Source: Bacteroides sp. M10
GTDB taxonomy: Bacteria > Bacteroidota > Bacteroidia > Bacteroidales > Bacteroidaceae
Direction: 5' to 3'
NCBI RefSeq assembly: GCF_014334015.1
Contig: NZ_CP060488.1
Location: 3,678,501 to 3,742,500 of the forward strand
Length of the DNA: 64,000 bases
Part shown: piece after piece, positions 17,133 to 30,090 of the stretch
How positions within the stretch are numbered: the stretch's first letter is position 1
How the letters are laid out: each line of letters begins with the position of its first letter
Notes under the pieces: generated by a model
What the model was told of the DNA's origin: nothing
What the model saw: only the letters and a program-made list of their open reading frames with translations
Databases searched by the model: none
Made by a program: the position numbers and the translations under genes

Positions 17133-19223
17133 ATGAAAATTACTCAATTTCGTAAGAACGAAGATACGATAGCGCTTAGCGTAATGGATCTTGATATACT
17201 GGTAAATAAGATAAAGACAGAAATAAAATCCCGTCCTGTTTCTACATTCAGAGAGCATTTGCGATATACCCTTCCCGATGAACGGTGTATGTTTACCAAT
17301 AAACTCCCCCAAATAATTCCTGCTGCCGAATTCCGAAGAGTAAACGGTCAGAAACAGATGAAAAACTACAACGGTATTGTAGAACTGACCATCGGTCCCT
17401 TGTCCAATAAGTCGGAAATCGCTTTAGTGAAACAAAAAGCCTGTGAGCAACCACAAACCCGTTGTGTTTTTATGGGTTCAAGTGGCAAAACGGTGAAAAT
17501 ATGGACTACCTTTACCCGACCGGACAACTCGCTTCCCAATACACGGGAAGAAGCGGAATTATTCCACGCCCATGCTTATCGATTGGCTGTGAAATGTTAT
17601 CAGCCCCAGATCCCATTCGATATACTTCCCAAAGAACCGACTTTGGAACAATATTCACGCTTATCCCACGATCCGGACATCATATATCGTCCGGATTCAG
17701 TCCAGTTTTATCTCTCTCAACCATCATCAATGCCCGAAGAAACCACTTTCCGTGAAGCGGTTCAGGCGGAGAAATCTCCATTGACTCGTGCCGTACCGGG
17801 ATATGATGCGGAAAATGCATTTCTGATGCTTTTCGAAGCCGCTTTTCGGAAAGCTTATGCCGATCTTAGGGAAGCGGGGCTCGAATTGTGCGAAGACACA
17901 TGGCATCCTTTAGTTGTCCAACTGGCTAAAAACTGTTTTGCCTCGGGACTTCCGCAAGAAGAAGTTGTGAAACGTACCATTTTCCATTTTTATATGTATA
18001 AACAGGAAGAGCTTATCCGGCAAATGATTGGCAATATATATACCGAGTGCAAAGGCTTCGGTAAGAATATCAGCCTGACTAAAGAGCAGCAACTCGCCTT
18101 ACAGACAGAAGAATTCATGAAACGCCGCTATGAATTCCGCCATAACACTCAAATTGGCGAGGTAGAATATCGTGAAAGACTTTCTTTCCGTTTCCGCTTC
18201 AATCCTCTCGACAAACGTGCGCTGAACAGCATTGCTTTGGATGCGCAAATGGAAGGCATCCCGTTGTGGGACAGGGATATTAGTCGTTATATTTACTCCA
18301 ACCGCGTACCTGTATTCAACCCGTTGGAAGATTTTCTCTACCGGCTTCCTGCGTGGGACGGCAAAGACCATATCCGTGCATTGGCAGCCACCGTCCCTTG
18401 TAAGAATCCGTATTGGATGGATTTGTTCCACCGTTGGTTCCTCAATATGGTTTCTCATTGGAAAGGAAGTAATAAAAAGTATGCAAACAGTGTTTCTCCC
18501 TTACTTGTCGGACCGCAAGGGACACGTAAATCCACCTTTTGCCGGAGCATAATGCCCCCTACCGAGCGTTCCTACTATACCGACAGTATTGATTTTTCTC
18601 GAAAGAAAGATGCCGAACTTTACCTCAATCGTTTTGCGCTTATCAATATCGATGAATTTGACCAGGTGAGTTCGACACAACAAGGCTTTCTGAAACATAT
18701 TCTGCAAAAGCCTGTACTGAATGTGAAGAAACCTCATGGCAGTGCCGTGCTTGAAATGCGTCGTTACGCCTCATTCATAGCTACGAGTAACCAAAAAGAC
18801 CTGTTGACCGACCCTTCCGGCAGTCGTCGTTTTATTTGTATCGAAGTGACCGGAGTGATTGACACCAACCGTCCGATCGACTATGAGCAGCTTTACGCAC
18901 AGGCCATGTATGAACTGGAACATGGCGAACGTTACTGGTTCGATCAGGAGGAAGAAAAGATCATGGTGGAAAACAACCGTGAATTTGAACAAGTCCCGCC
19001 GGAAGAGCAACTTTTCTTCCGTTATTTTCGTGCCGCGCAGCCTGAAGAAGGGGAGTGGCTGTCTCCAGCAGAGATTATGGAAGATATTCAAAAAGGTAGT
19101 TCAATCCCGATGTCTGTCAAGAGGGTTAATTCTTTCGGAAGAATACTGAAAAAGCAAGAAATCCCTTCCAAACATACGCGTAGCGGTACACTCTATCATG
19201 TCGTAAGACTAATAACCAGGTGA
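17133..19223 (+). CDS. BT4734/VirE-family primase-helicase-like protein
   Basis: 696 residues. The N-terminal region (about 50-190) matches the BT4734-like VirE N-terminal domain, which is primase-like. The C-terminal half is the virulence-associated E (VirE) P-loop ATPase, with Walker A GPQGTRKS at 460-467, an acidic Walker B-like NIDEFDQ near 510 and FIATSNQKDLL after it. Such proteins look like phage or plasmid replication primase-helicases, but Bacteroides genomes carry several as stand-alone genes of unknown role. No integrase or phage gene is adjacent. The start at 17133 (MKITQFRKNE) fits the domain. It is flanked by the inverted repeats at 16583 and 19301. Confidence 0.85.
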   Translation: MKITQFRKNEDTIALSVMDLDILVNKIKTEIKSRPVSTFREHLRYTLPDERCMFTNKLPQIIPAAEFRRVNGQKQMKNYNGIVELTIGPLSNKSEIALVKQKACEQPQTRCVFMGSSGKTVKIWTTFTRPDNSLPNTREEAELFHAHAYRLAVKCYQPQIPFDILPKEPTLEQYSRLSHDPDIIYRPDSVQFYLSQPSSMPEETTFREAVQAEKSPLTRAVPGYDAENAFLMLFEAAFRKAYADLREAGLELCEDTWHPLVVQLAKNCFASGLPQEEVVKRTIFHFYMYKQEELIRQMIGNIYTECKGFGKNISLTKEQQLALQTEEFMKRRYEFRHNTQIGEVEYRERLSFRFRFNPLDKRALNSIALDAQMEGIPLWDRDISRYIYSNRVPVFNPLEDFLYRLPAWDGKDHIRALAATVPCKNPYWMDLFHRWFLNMVSHWKGSNKKYANSVSPLLVGPQGTRKSTFCRSIMPPTERSYYTDSIDFSRKKDAELYLNRFALINIDEFDQVSSTQQGFLKHILQKPVLNVKKPHGSAVLEMRRYASFIATSNQKDLLTDPSGSRRFICIEVTGVIDTNRPIDYEQLYAQAMYELEHGERYWFDQEEEKIMVENNREFEQVPPEEQLFFRYFRAAQPEEGEWLSPAEIMEDIQKGSSIPMSVKRVNSFGRILKKQEIPSKHTRSGTLYHVVRLITR

Positions 19224-19265
19224 CAGCAAAAATGCCATCACCCTGCTGTCACCTCTTGCTGTCAC
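19220..19265 (+). repeat. GTGACAGCA cluster, downstream side
   Basis: GTGACAGCA at 19220-19228, a degenerate inverted copy at 19233-19241, and exact inverted copies TGCTGTCAC at 19244-19252 and 19257-19265. The first copy overlaps the stop codon of the VirE-family gene. Confidence 0.7.
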
Positions 19266-19300
19266 GGACTTATCGGTTCATTACTAAACTATTAACCCCT

Positions 19301-19319
19301 AATTTGTGACAGATGACAG
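19301..19319 (-). repeat. Right 19-bp inverted repeat bracketing the VirE-family gene
   Basis: Inverted copy of 16583-16601, 18 of 19 bases matching. It ends four bases before the stop codon of the convergent small gene. Confidence 0.7.
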
Positions 19320-19323
19320 CAAC

Positions 19324-19758
19324 TTACCAAATATATTCTTCTGTGTAGCGTTGGTAAGTTGGTTCTTCTTTTATTCCTTTATTACGGAATAGTTGTCTGA
19401 TGTAGGCTTGGTCTTTAGGCATAAGCCCCCGTTCTCCACGATAGAACCGATAATATCCCGTTTTACCGTAGTGTCCCACTAATTGTATTCTGATACTGAC
19501 CGCATCTTCATAAGGAATTCTGTTAAGCAATTGTTTAAGTCCCCATGCCACATGGACTTTTACAGTAGTTTTAAAACATTCGCACTGATTCCCATCCGCA
19601 GGATAACGTGCCGGATTAACGATGGAGATATAAAGATAGTCGGCTATTTTATCTTGCGTAACTACGTGGCGCAAGCATTTCGAGGCTTGTGGACATTGGT
19701 CGTTGAAACACCGGGAGAAATTGTAGGGGACAGACGGGCTGTCGGATTCTTCTTTCAT
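19324..19758 (-). CDS. Small cysteine-containing Bacteroides protein (DUF6078-like)
   Basis: 144 residues, no signal peptide or membrane segment. Four cysteines lie in the first half (CFNDQCPQASKCLRH, then QCECFKT), suggesting a metal site. The C-terminal half is basic and aromatic (YRFYRGERGLMPKDQAYI). It resembles a small family usually found beside Bacteroides VirE-type genes, which I believe is labelled DUF6078; that name is from memory. It is convergent with the VirE-family gene, a repeated neighbourhood in this genus. A minus-strand -7 box, TACTTTTG, lies at 19833-19826. Function unknown. Confidence 0.65.
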   Translation of the reverse strand: MKEESDSPSVPYNFSRCFNDQCPQASKCLRHVVTQDKIADYLYISIVNPARYPADGNQCECFKTTVKVHVAWGLKQLLNRIPYEDAVSIRIQLVGHYGKTGYYRFYRGERGLMPKDQAYIRQLFRNKGIKEEPTYQRYTEEYIW

Positions 19759-19961
19759 CTTGTAGGGTTTATTTTATTTGTGAGATACTGTTGTTAATAC
19801 GTTAATATACGGAAAATATTCTTCGCAAAAGTAGGGCTTTATTTTGGAAATGGGAAGTGTTTGGACAAATATTACTGATATGCAAAGAATCTTTTATAGA
19901 GAAATTGTGTTGTGATGTATCAAAAAATCTCTATTTCTTTCTCATATTCTATATTTTTACC

Positions 19962-20008
19962 TATTTTTGTAACTTCCGATAATATAGCCTTATCGGAAGT
20001 TACAAAAA
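19962..20008 (+). promoter_or_regulatory. -7 box embedded in a perfect 19-bp palindrome upstream of hsdR
   Basis: The arms at 19964-19982 and 19990-20008 are exact inverted copies around a 7-base loop; the left arm reads TTTTTGTAACTTCCGATAA. The -7 box TATTTTTG (19962-19969) runs into the left arm, so transcription would start within the palindrome, and its right arm ends 10 bases before the hsdR start codon. This could be an operator or a leader hairpin limiting expression. Confidence 0.65.
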
Positions 20009-20017
20009 AACACACAC

Positions 20018-24172
<4,155 letters not shown>

Positions 24173-24173
<1 letters not shown>

Positions 24174-25589
24174 TGGATACAAAGAAACTACGACAGAAAA
24201 TATTAGACCTCGCTATTAGAGGAAAACTTGTCCCACAAGATCCAAATGATGAACCTGCGTCTGTTTTACTTGAACGTATTAAGGAAGAGAAAGAACGTCT
24301 GATAAAGGAGGGGAAGATAAAGAGAAGTAAGAAAACGACTTCTTCTGATACGTATCATTATCGGCAATTAGAATGTGTACCGTTTGAAATACCGAATTCG
24401 TGGGTGTGGGCAACATTGGGAGACATTGGTACTTGGCAAGCAGGAGGCACACCAAGCCGTTCAAATAAGACCTATTATGGAGGAAGTATTCCTTGGCTTA
24501 AAACTGGAGATTTAAATGATGGATTGATTACAGATATCCCAGAGAGCATTACAGAAGAAGCTGTTGCAAATTCTTCTGCAAAAATCAATCCAGTAGGGAG
24601 TGTTCTTATTGCCATGTATGGAGCAACAATAGGCAAATTGGGAATACTTACTTTTCCTGCAACCACAAATCAAGCATGTTGTGCTTGTATTGAGTATTAT
24701 GCAGTCATTCAATCATATCTATTCTACTTCCTTTTATCACAAAGAACAACGTTTATCTCAAAGGGAGGAGGCGGAGCACAACCAAATATTTCAAAAGAAA
24801 TAATTGTAAACACTACAATTCCATTACCGCCTCTTGCTGAACAACAACGTATTGTAACAGAAATTCAACGTTGTTTCGCCTTGATTAACCAAATCGAACA
24901 AGGGAAAGTTGATTTACAGACTACTATCAAACAATTGAAAAATAGGACTTTGGATCTCGCTATTCATGGAAAGCTGGTTTCTCAAGATCCGAATGACGAA
25001 CCAGCTTCGAAGTTACTTAAACGTATCAATCCGAAGGCTAAAATAACAAGTGATAACGAACATTATCCCTATGGTTGGCAATATACTATTTTGGGAGAGA
25101 TATTTACTCACAATACAGGTAAGGCTCTTAATTCTTCTAATAAGGAAGGAATGATGAAAAGTTATCTGACCACATCCAATGTGCATTGGGATAAATTTGA
25201 TTTTACTGTACTTAAACAAATGCCGTACAAAGAAAATGAATTGGACAAGTGTACTGTAACAAAGGGAGATTTACTTGTATGTGAAGGTGGGGATATTGGT
25301 CGTTCGGCTATTTGGAATTATGATTACGACATATGTATTCAGAATCACATCCATAAACTTCGAGCAAAAATAGATTTGTGTGTAGCGTTCTATTATTATG
25401 TTTTACTGTATTCTAAAAGAGAATAATCTTATAGGAGGGAAAGGTATTGGTTTACTAGGGCTATCTTCCAATGCTTTGCATAAAATAAATGTCCCTTTAC
25501 CACCACTTGCAGAGCAATATCGTATAGTTCAAAAGATAGAAGAACTTTTCTCAATCCTTGATAACATTCAAGAATCCTTAAAAGTGTAA
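24173..25589 (+). pseudogene. hsdS: Expressed-position hsdS (system 1), frameshifted in the second target-recognition domain
   Basis: Specificity subunit in the expression position behind hsdM. TRD1 (about residues 60-200) begins after a His-Tyr codon pair and ends with GGGGAQPNISKE and a PLPPLAEQQRIV helix. The central conserved region includes the 80-bp repeat at 24987-25066. TRD2 starts after another His-Tyr (EHYPYGWQY). The frame meets a stop at 25426, but the next frame continues from about 25413 with KENNLIGGKG and a normal C-terminus (PLPPLAEQYRIV, ending at 25589). One extra A in the AAAA run near 25414-25418 would explain this. It may be a true shift or a sequencing error. Confidence 0.8.
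24987..25066 (+). repeat. 80-bp inverted repeat, copy in expressed hsdS
   Basis: Exact inverted copy of 27537-27616. It encodes the conserved central segment of HsdS (NDEPASKLLKRINPKAK) and ends at the CATTAT (His-Tyr) junction where TRD2 begins. Substrate for inversion by the adjacent recombinase. Confidence 0.88.
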
Positions 25590-25614
25590 GCAAATACACT
25601 TTTAAGGATTCTTG
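25569..25614. terminator. Perfect 20-bp hairpin between convergent hsdS and recombinase genes
   Basis: The arms 25569-25588 and 25595-25614 are exact inverted copies around a 6-base loop (agcaaa), with T- and A-rich ends. The hsdS stop codon begins in the left arm. A bidirectional terminator fits the convergent arrangement. Confidence 0.75.
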
Positions 25615-25622
25615 TAAAATTA

Positions 25623-26426
25623 TTACCAATTCACTACTTTATCCACGATTTTCTGCTGTTCACTTGCAGTTCTACGAAGATAAATGCGAGTGGTTTCTAT
25701 GCTCTCATGTCCCATGAGGTCTGCCAAAAGAGCAATGTCATTGAAGCGGTCAAGAAAATTTTTAGCAAAACGATGCCGGAATGAATGGGGGTAAACAACC
25801 TCTTTGTTCATTCCATATTTTGTAGCAAAATGTTTGAGTTGTGAGGCAATACCACGAGTAGTAATACGTTGTCCGAATCGATTCAGAAAAATATACCCTG
25901 AAACAAACCCTTTTTCTTTAAGCCATTTGACAGCTTCAATACGTAAGTTCTTCGGAATGTACAAACGGCGTATTTTCCCACCTTTGCTGTAAAGATCAAG
26001 ATACCCCACTTGTATATGTTCCACTTTGATATGCAGCAATTCACTGACACGTGCACCGGTTGCAGCCATAAACCATACAACGAAATACCATTCTTCATAG
26101 CCGTCTGTTTTTAATTGTGCTTTCAGAAACTTGTAGTCAGCATCGCTAATTACGTTCTCCAAGAAATTCTTCTGTTGTACCTTTACAAACTTAACTTTTA
26201 ATTTGTCTTGTTTCGCAAATTCCAAATACTTGTTGATACCTTGCAATCGCAGATTAACCGTTTGTGGTCTAAAGTTCTCAACCAAATAGCCCTTATAGGC
26301 TAATAGATTCTTCTTGTTCACTTCCTTATAATGAGTAAGGAAATAATTCACAGTCCATACATACGATGTGACAGTGTTCTTAGCCAGATTTGTTTTGACC
26401 AGATAGTTTTTAAATGTTGTTACCAT
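25623..26426 (-). CDS. Tyrosine recombinase of the hsdS inversion system
   Basis: 267-residue XerC/D-like recombinase. Catalytic residues are visible: Arg in ATGARVSELL, Lys in the following hairpin, HSFRH, LMGHES and the nucleophile Tyr in RIYLRR. It lies between the expressed hsdS and the silent specificity cassettes, the usual position of recombinases that invert hsdS segments in Bacteroidetes. It sits inside the segment bounded by the 80-bp inverted repeats, so it would itself be flipped. Convergent with hsdS across the hairpin at 25569-25614. Confidence 0.9.
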   Translation of the reverse strand: MVTTFKNYLVKTNLAKNTVTSYVWTVNYFLTHYKEVNKKNLLAYKGYLVENFRPQTVNLRLQGINKYLEFAKQDKLKVKFVKVQQKNFLENVISDADYKFLKAQLKTDGYEEWYFVVWFMAATGARVSELLHIKVEHIQVGYLDLYSKGGKIRRLYIPKNLRIEAVKWLKEKGFVSGYIFLNRFGQRITTRGIASQLKHFATKYGMNKEVVYPHSFRHRFAKNFLDRFNDIALLADLMGHESIETTRIYLRRTASEQQKIVDKVVNW

Positions 26427-26473
26427 ATTCTCTTGATTTTAAATGAATATGGCAACAATATAAGAAGATGTAT

Positions 26474-27017
26474 CGAACATTATGAGAACTTGCCTAATGG
26501 ATGGTGCTATGCATCCATAAAAGAAGTATTTAAAATCAATCCAAGAAACAAAGCTGATGATAGTTCTAAAGCTGGTTTTATATCAATGACGAATATTTCT
26601 GATGGCTATTTTAATACATTTAGATATGAGACAAGACAGTGGTATGAAGTTAAAACAGGTTTTACACACTTTGCAGATGGAGACATTGCAGTAGCCAAAA
26701 TTTCACCATGCCTTGAAAATAGGAAATCTATAATTCTGAAAGACCTTCCAAATGGGATAGGTGCTGGCACTACCGAACTTTATATATTTAGATCTCAGTG
26801 TATTGATGCTAAGTATGGACTTTTCTTCTTCAAGTCAGATTACTTCATAAATCAGTGCATAAATTCTTTTAATGGAGTTGTAGGACAACAAAGAGTGAGT
26901 AAATCGATTATTGAAGATATTGATATAGCCATTCCCCCTTTGGAGGAACAAATGCGAATAGCAAACAAAGTTAGTCTACTGTTCTCTACTCTTGATAAAA
27001 TAGCTGAAGAGTTATAA
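26474..27017 (+). pseudogene. Silent hsdS cassette: single target-recognition domain
   Basis: Promoterless partial HsdS of about 180 residues. It begins abruptly at the shared sequence CGAACATTATGAGAACTTGC (26474-26493), which encodes EHYENLP. This is followed by a TRD (INPRNKADDSSKAGFISM and onward) and a normal HsdS C-terminus (IAIPPLEEQMRIANKV, ending KIAEEL). It has no N-terminal conserved region. An open frame runs on upstream to 26331, but that part lies across the recombinase gene's 5' region and is not HsdS-like. It serves as donor for the second recognition domain. Confidence 0.8.
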
Positions 27018-27037
27018 TTCCTCGGCTATTTTATCAA
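26992..27037. terminator. Inverted repeat at the junction of two convergent silent hsdS ends
   Basis: TTGATAAAATAGC at 26992-27004 and its exact inverted copy at 27025-27037. Both encode the DKIAEEL end of the two opposing cassettes. Mostly a consequence of shared C-terminal codons; may also act as a terminator or recombination site. Confidence 0.5.
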
Positions 27038-28235
27038 TTGCAACAAACAATGCTTCTATTTTCTGTAAGATCCTTTTTTGTTCTGGGATATGTGTATTGA
27101 CTATTTTCTCCTTTGATATATTAGGCTGCGCTCCGCCACCTCCTTGCCTAAGGAATTTTTCTCTGTGAGAAAGTAAAAAATAAAACAGATACATTCTTTC
27201 TATTTCATCAAAAACATAACAAGCACAACATGCTTGATTCGTAGTAGCGGGAAATGTCAATATCCCAACTTTCCCTATCGTTGCGCCATACATTGCTATC
27301 AACACACTACCTTTAGGATTCAACTTCACAGATGTTTCATCTAAGGCTTTCTCTGTAATATATTCTGGAATATACGTGACGTATTTATCATTCAAATCTC
27401 CAGTTTTTAGCCAAGGAATATTTCCTCCATAATAATTTTTGTTCAACCTGTTTGGTGTACTTCCAGATTGCCATTTACCAATATTGCCAAGTGTAGTCCA
27501 TGCCCAATTCTGAGGTACATCAAAAGGCAAGTTCTCATAATGTTCGTTATCACTTGTTATTTTAGCCTTCGGATTGATACGTTTAAGTAACTTCGAAGCT
27601 GGTTCGTCATTCGGATTTTGGGGTACAAGTTTGCCATGAATGGCGAGGTCAAGGATTTTACTTTTTGCTTGCTTGATTGCAGTCTGTAGGTCGTTTTTTA
27701 CTTGTTCAATTTGTTCAATCAGGGAGAACCAACGTTCAATTTTCGCCACAATACGTTGTTGCTCTCCTAATGGTGGAAGAGGTATCATTCCTTTACACGC
27801 ATCTGCTGTGCTAAGTCTTGGCATTTTTACACCATACCCACATCGAAGAGTATAATCAAGAAAATAAGGCGAGCGTAGTACATGACAAACAAATTTATTC
27901 GACATAACTCCATAAGTGTTAAATGACATTAGCTCAGTCGTACAATATCCTTCTTTAGGTGCAACCAGTACTTTATTCAGATAAGTGCGAAGTTTAGAAT
28001 ACAAAATTTCACCTGTATAAAATTGATGCCGTACACCACTTATACTACGTTCGCTTTTCTTTAGGAATTGATTAATATTGGCAGAATCCTTCTCTATGTC
28101 TTCTAATTCTAATATCCAGTCATTATCTTTTATACGGTCAACCTGAACATTGATGCTATCGCCATAATTACTTATTTCTCCCAAAGTCGTCCATACCCAA
28201 TTATCCGGTACCTCAAACGGTACGTTCCCATAATG
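27012..28235 (-). pseudogene. Silent two-domain hsdS lacking its 5' end
   Basis: Reads from a His-Tyr junction at 28235 (HYGNVPFEVP) through TRD1 (GDSINVQVDRIKDNDW), the central helix (PLPPLGEQQRIVAKIERW), the 80-bp repeat and a second His-Tyr junction (EHYENLPFDVP). TRD2 follows and closely resembles TRD1 of the expressed hsdS (KWQSGSTPNRLNKNYYGG). The last residues are DKIAEEL. The usual N-terminal start is missing and the frame is preceded by an hsdR fragment, so it should not be expressed. Inversion between the 80-bp repeats would place its TRD2 in the expressed gene. Confidence 0.85.
27537..27616 (-). repeat. 80-bp inverted repeat, copy in silent hsdS
   Basis: Exact inverted copy of 24987-25066; it continues into a shorter match (GAGAACTTGCC) shared with the cassette at 26474. 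Confidence 0.88.
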
Positions 28236-28528
28236 ATACTTATGTGGCTTTTATTTTTCAATAATAAATTATTGTATTTGATGTTTGGTTCAGCAGCTAT
28301 GGTGTATGAACTGCTTTCAGGAAACTCATATTTCTTCGGGGCTTTCTGATAAAGAGGTTCTGAATCATCATTATCCGTCCATTGTTCGCATTGACGAATG
28401 ACTGTTTCCAAAGCATTAGCAGCTTCCTCGGGCGGATATTTATATTTCTTCAGCAACCGCTTTATCATTTTGCGCATTCCGGCTCTGGCGGATTCTTTCT
28501 TCTGCCAGTCGATTGAGAATTTAGCAGT
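28236..28528 (-). pseudogene. Fragment of an hsdR 3' end
   Basis: The frame encodes SIDWQKKESARAGMRKMIKR and LLKKYKYPPEEAANALETVI, which is the C-terminal region of type I R subunits. It is open only from 28528 (a TAA precedes it) and runs directly into the silent hsdS at 28235 in a different frame. The remainder of this second hsdR is absent. It appears to be the scar of an older RM locus. Confidence 0.7.
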
Positions 28529-28548
28529 TTAAATCGTTGGTTTCATTG

Positions 28549-29625
28549 TTAGTTATCTCTTAATTTAGCTTCTATCTCTTCAATGGTAGGCATGGTACCT
28601 TCCACTTTTTCGGGATAGAACTTCTCCAGATCATATTCGGAAATACCCAAAGGTTGGCTGCTCGACTCCAAAGCATACTGAGCTTGTATGCGGTCTTTCT
28701 CTTTGCAAATCAGTAAACCGATGGTTGGGTTATCCCGTCCTTCCTTACGTAGCAGATGATTGCAAGCCACTACATATCCACCTAATTGACCGATGTCGGC
28801 AAAAGCAAATTTACCGATCTTTACCTCTACCACCACATAGCAGGAAAGCGAAAGATTATAAAAGAGTAAGTCGATAAAGTTTTCCGTTTCGCCTATTTCT
28901 AAACGATATTCTTTGCCCACATAAGCGAAACCCGTACCCAGTTCAATCAGGAATCGGGTAATGTTATTCAGTAGAGCATCTTTGAGCAATCGTTCATTGT
29001 AACGCCCAGTTATACCCGTGAAAGCAAAATTGTAGGGGTCTTTGGTCAACTCCTGTGCAAGGTCGCTCATCGCATCAGGCAATGTTTTTGTAAAGTTAGT
29101 CAGTGCCTTGCCCTGCCGCTCATAAAGGTCGGTGCTAATGAAATTGAGCAGCATGCTACGACTCCAGCCATTCTCCACCGTCTGGTGAACATAGAACAGA
29201 GCTTTGTCTATATCGTCTTTCACTTTATCCATTATCAAGCAATGGTGTCTCCATGGGACTTCAAATATTCCACCAACTTGGTGGAATAATTCCGTTTCAT
29301 TTTTTCCACCAAGTTGGTGGAAAGTTTTCAAAGCATCCTTGTATAACAAATAAAACTTCCTACAATAGTAAATATTGCTCTTTGATAAACCAGCCGCATT
29401 GGGTATGGCTTCACGTAAATCTTTGCTTAATTGAGTGATAACACTTTCGCCCCAGCGTTCTTCTACGTGCAATTCAACAATGTCACGACCTAAAAGCCAG
29501 TTGAATTTCAACTGTTCCACATTTACTTTCACCGCTGCCTTTATTTGGCTTTGACGATAGCGACCGCAAAGGTTTTTCACCCATTGCAGATATTCTTTAT
29601 CAAGTATGTTTATTGACTTGTTCAT
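28549..29625 (-). CDS. DUF1016/YhcG-type PD-(D/E)xK nuclease family protein
   Basis: 358 residues. The N-terminal helical DUF1016 domain (YLQWVKNLCGRYRQSQIKAA, LLGRDIVE, WGESVITQLSKDL) precedes a PD-(D/E)xK nuclease-like domain with FIDLLFYNLSLSCYVVVEVK: the Asp and the Glu-x-Lys catalytic set. This family often lies beside or inside type I RM loci. An unusual duplicated FHQLGG/FHQVGG segment sits near residues 102-118. It lies between hsdS and hsdR remnants. Biochemical target unknown. Confidence 0.85.
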   Translation of the reverse strand: MNKSINILDKEYLQWVKNLCGRYRQSQIKAAVKVNVEQLKFNWLLGRDIVELHVEERWGESVITQLSKDLREAIPNAAGLSKSNIYYCRKFYLLYKDALKTFHQLGGKNETELFHQVGGIFEVPWRHHCLIMDKVKDDIDKALFYVHQTVENGWSRSMLLNFISTDLYERQGKALTNFTKTLPDAMSDLAQELTKDPYNFAFTGITGRYNERLLKDALLNNITRFLIELGTGFAYVGKEYRLEIGETENFIDLLFYNLSLSCYVVVEVKIGKFAFADIGQLGGYVVACNHLLRKEGRDNPTIGLLICKEKDRIQAQYALESSSQPLGISEYDLEKFYPEKVEGTMPTIEEIEAKLRDN

Positions 29626-29631
29626 CGTAAT

Positions 29632-29748
29632 CTATAATACTTCAGTTGCGTTAATTTTTAGTTCTCCTGAGATCAGCTTCGGGAGAAGTGTGTCGCGTAG
29701 AATTGTTAACCTAATACTTTCCTGTTCATTTCTTAGTATTTGGTCGAA
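29632..29748 (-). pseudogene. hsdS 3' fragment
   Basis: Encodes FDQILRNEQESIRLTILRDT and LLPKLISGELKINATEVL, the standard C-terminal end of many HsdS proteins. The sequence upstream in the same frame is not HsdS-like. It ends seven bases before the DUF1016 gene. A relic of an older specificity gene. Confidence 0.7.
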
Positions 29749-30090
29749 ATGCGATTTATTTATCTGCCTATTTTTGTAAAACAGATGATTTTTATTGTTA
29801 TATGTATTGTATCTTATCCGCATTTTAATTAATGTATTTACGATGAGATAGTTTTTTGTCATTGTGATTAATGTTTATTTATGTACTCACTTTAAGTTCT
29901 TAGAAACTTTTAATGAGGTTGGTGCAAAAGTAGAAAATAATTTCCATAGTGCTGTCGTACTTTAAATAAGAAGTAAATGTATGCATTATTATTGATGTGA
30001 TTGTTATAGTTGGAGTAAAATTTATTCTTTTGGTTGTTAGAATATGCAGAAACTCCTATTCTAACAAAAATATGATTTGCAATGAGCATT

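Noticed and set aside
17133..19223. Prophage or integrated plasmid around the VirE-family gene
   Set aside because: No integrase, capsid, partition or relaxase genes are adjacent; only repeats and one small gene accompany it.
19964..20008. Invertible promoter upstream of hsdR
   Set aside because: The loop is only seven bases, so inversion would not alter the promoter; an operator or leader hairpin fits better.
26331..26473. N-terminal extension of the silent plus-strand hsdS
   Set aside because: It lies across the recombinase gene's 5' region and its translation is not HsdS-like; similarity begins only at the CGAACATTAT repeat.
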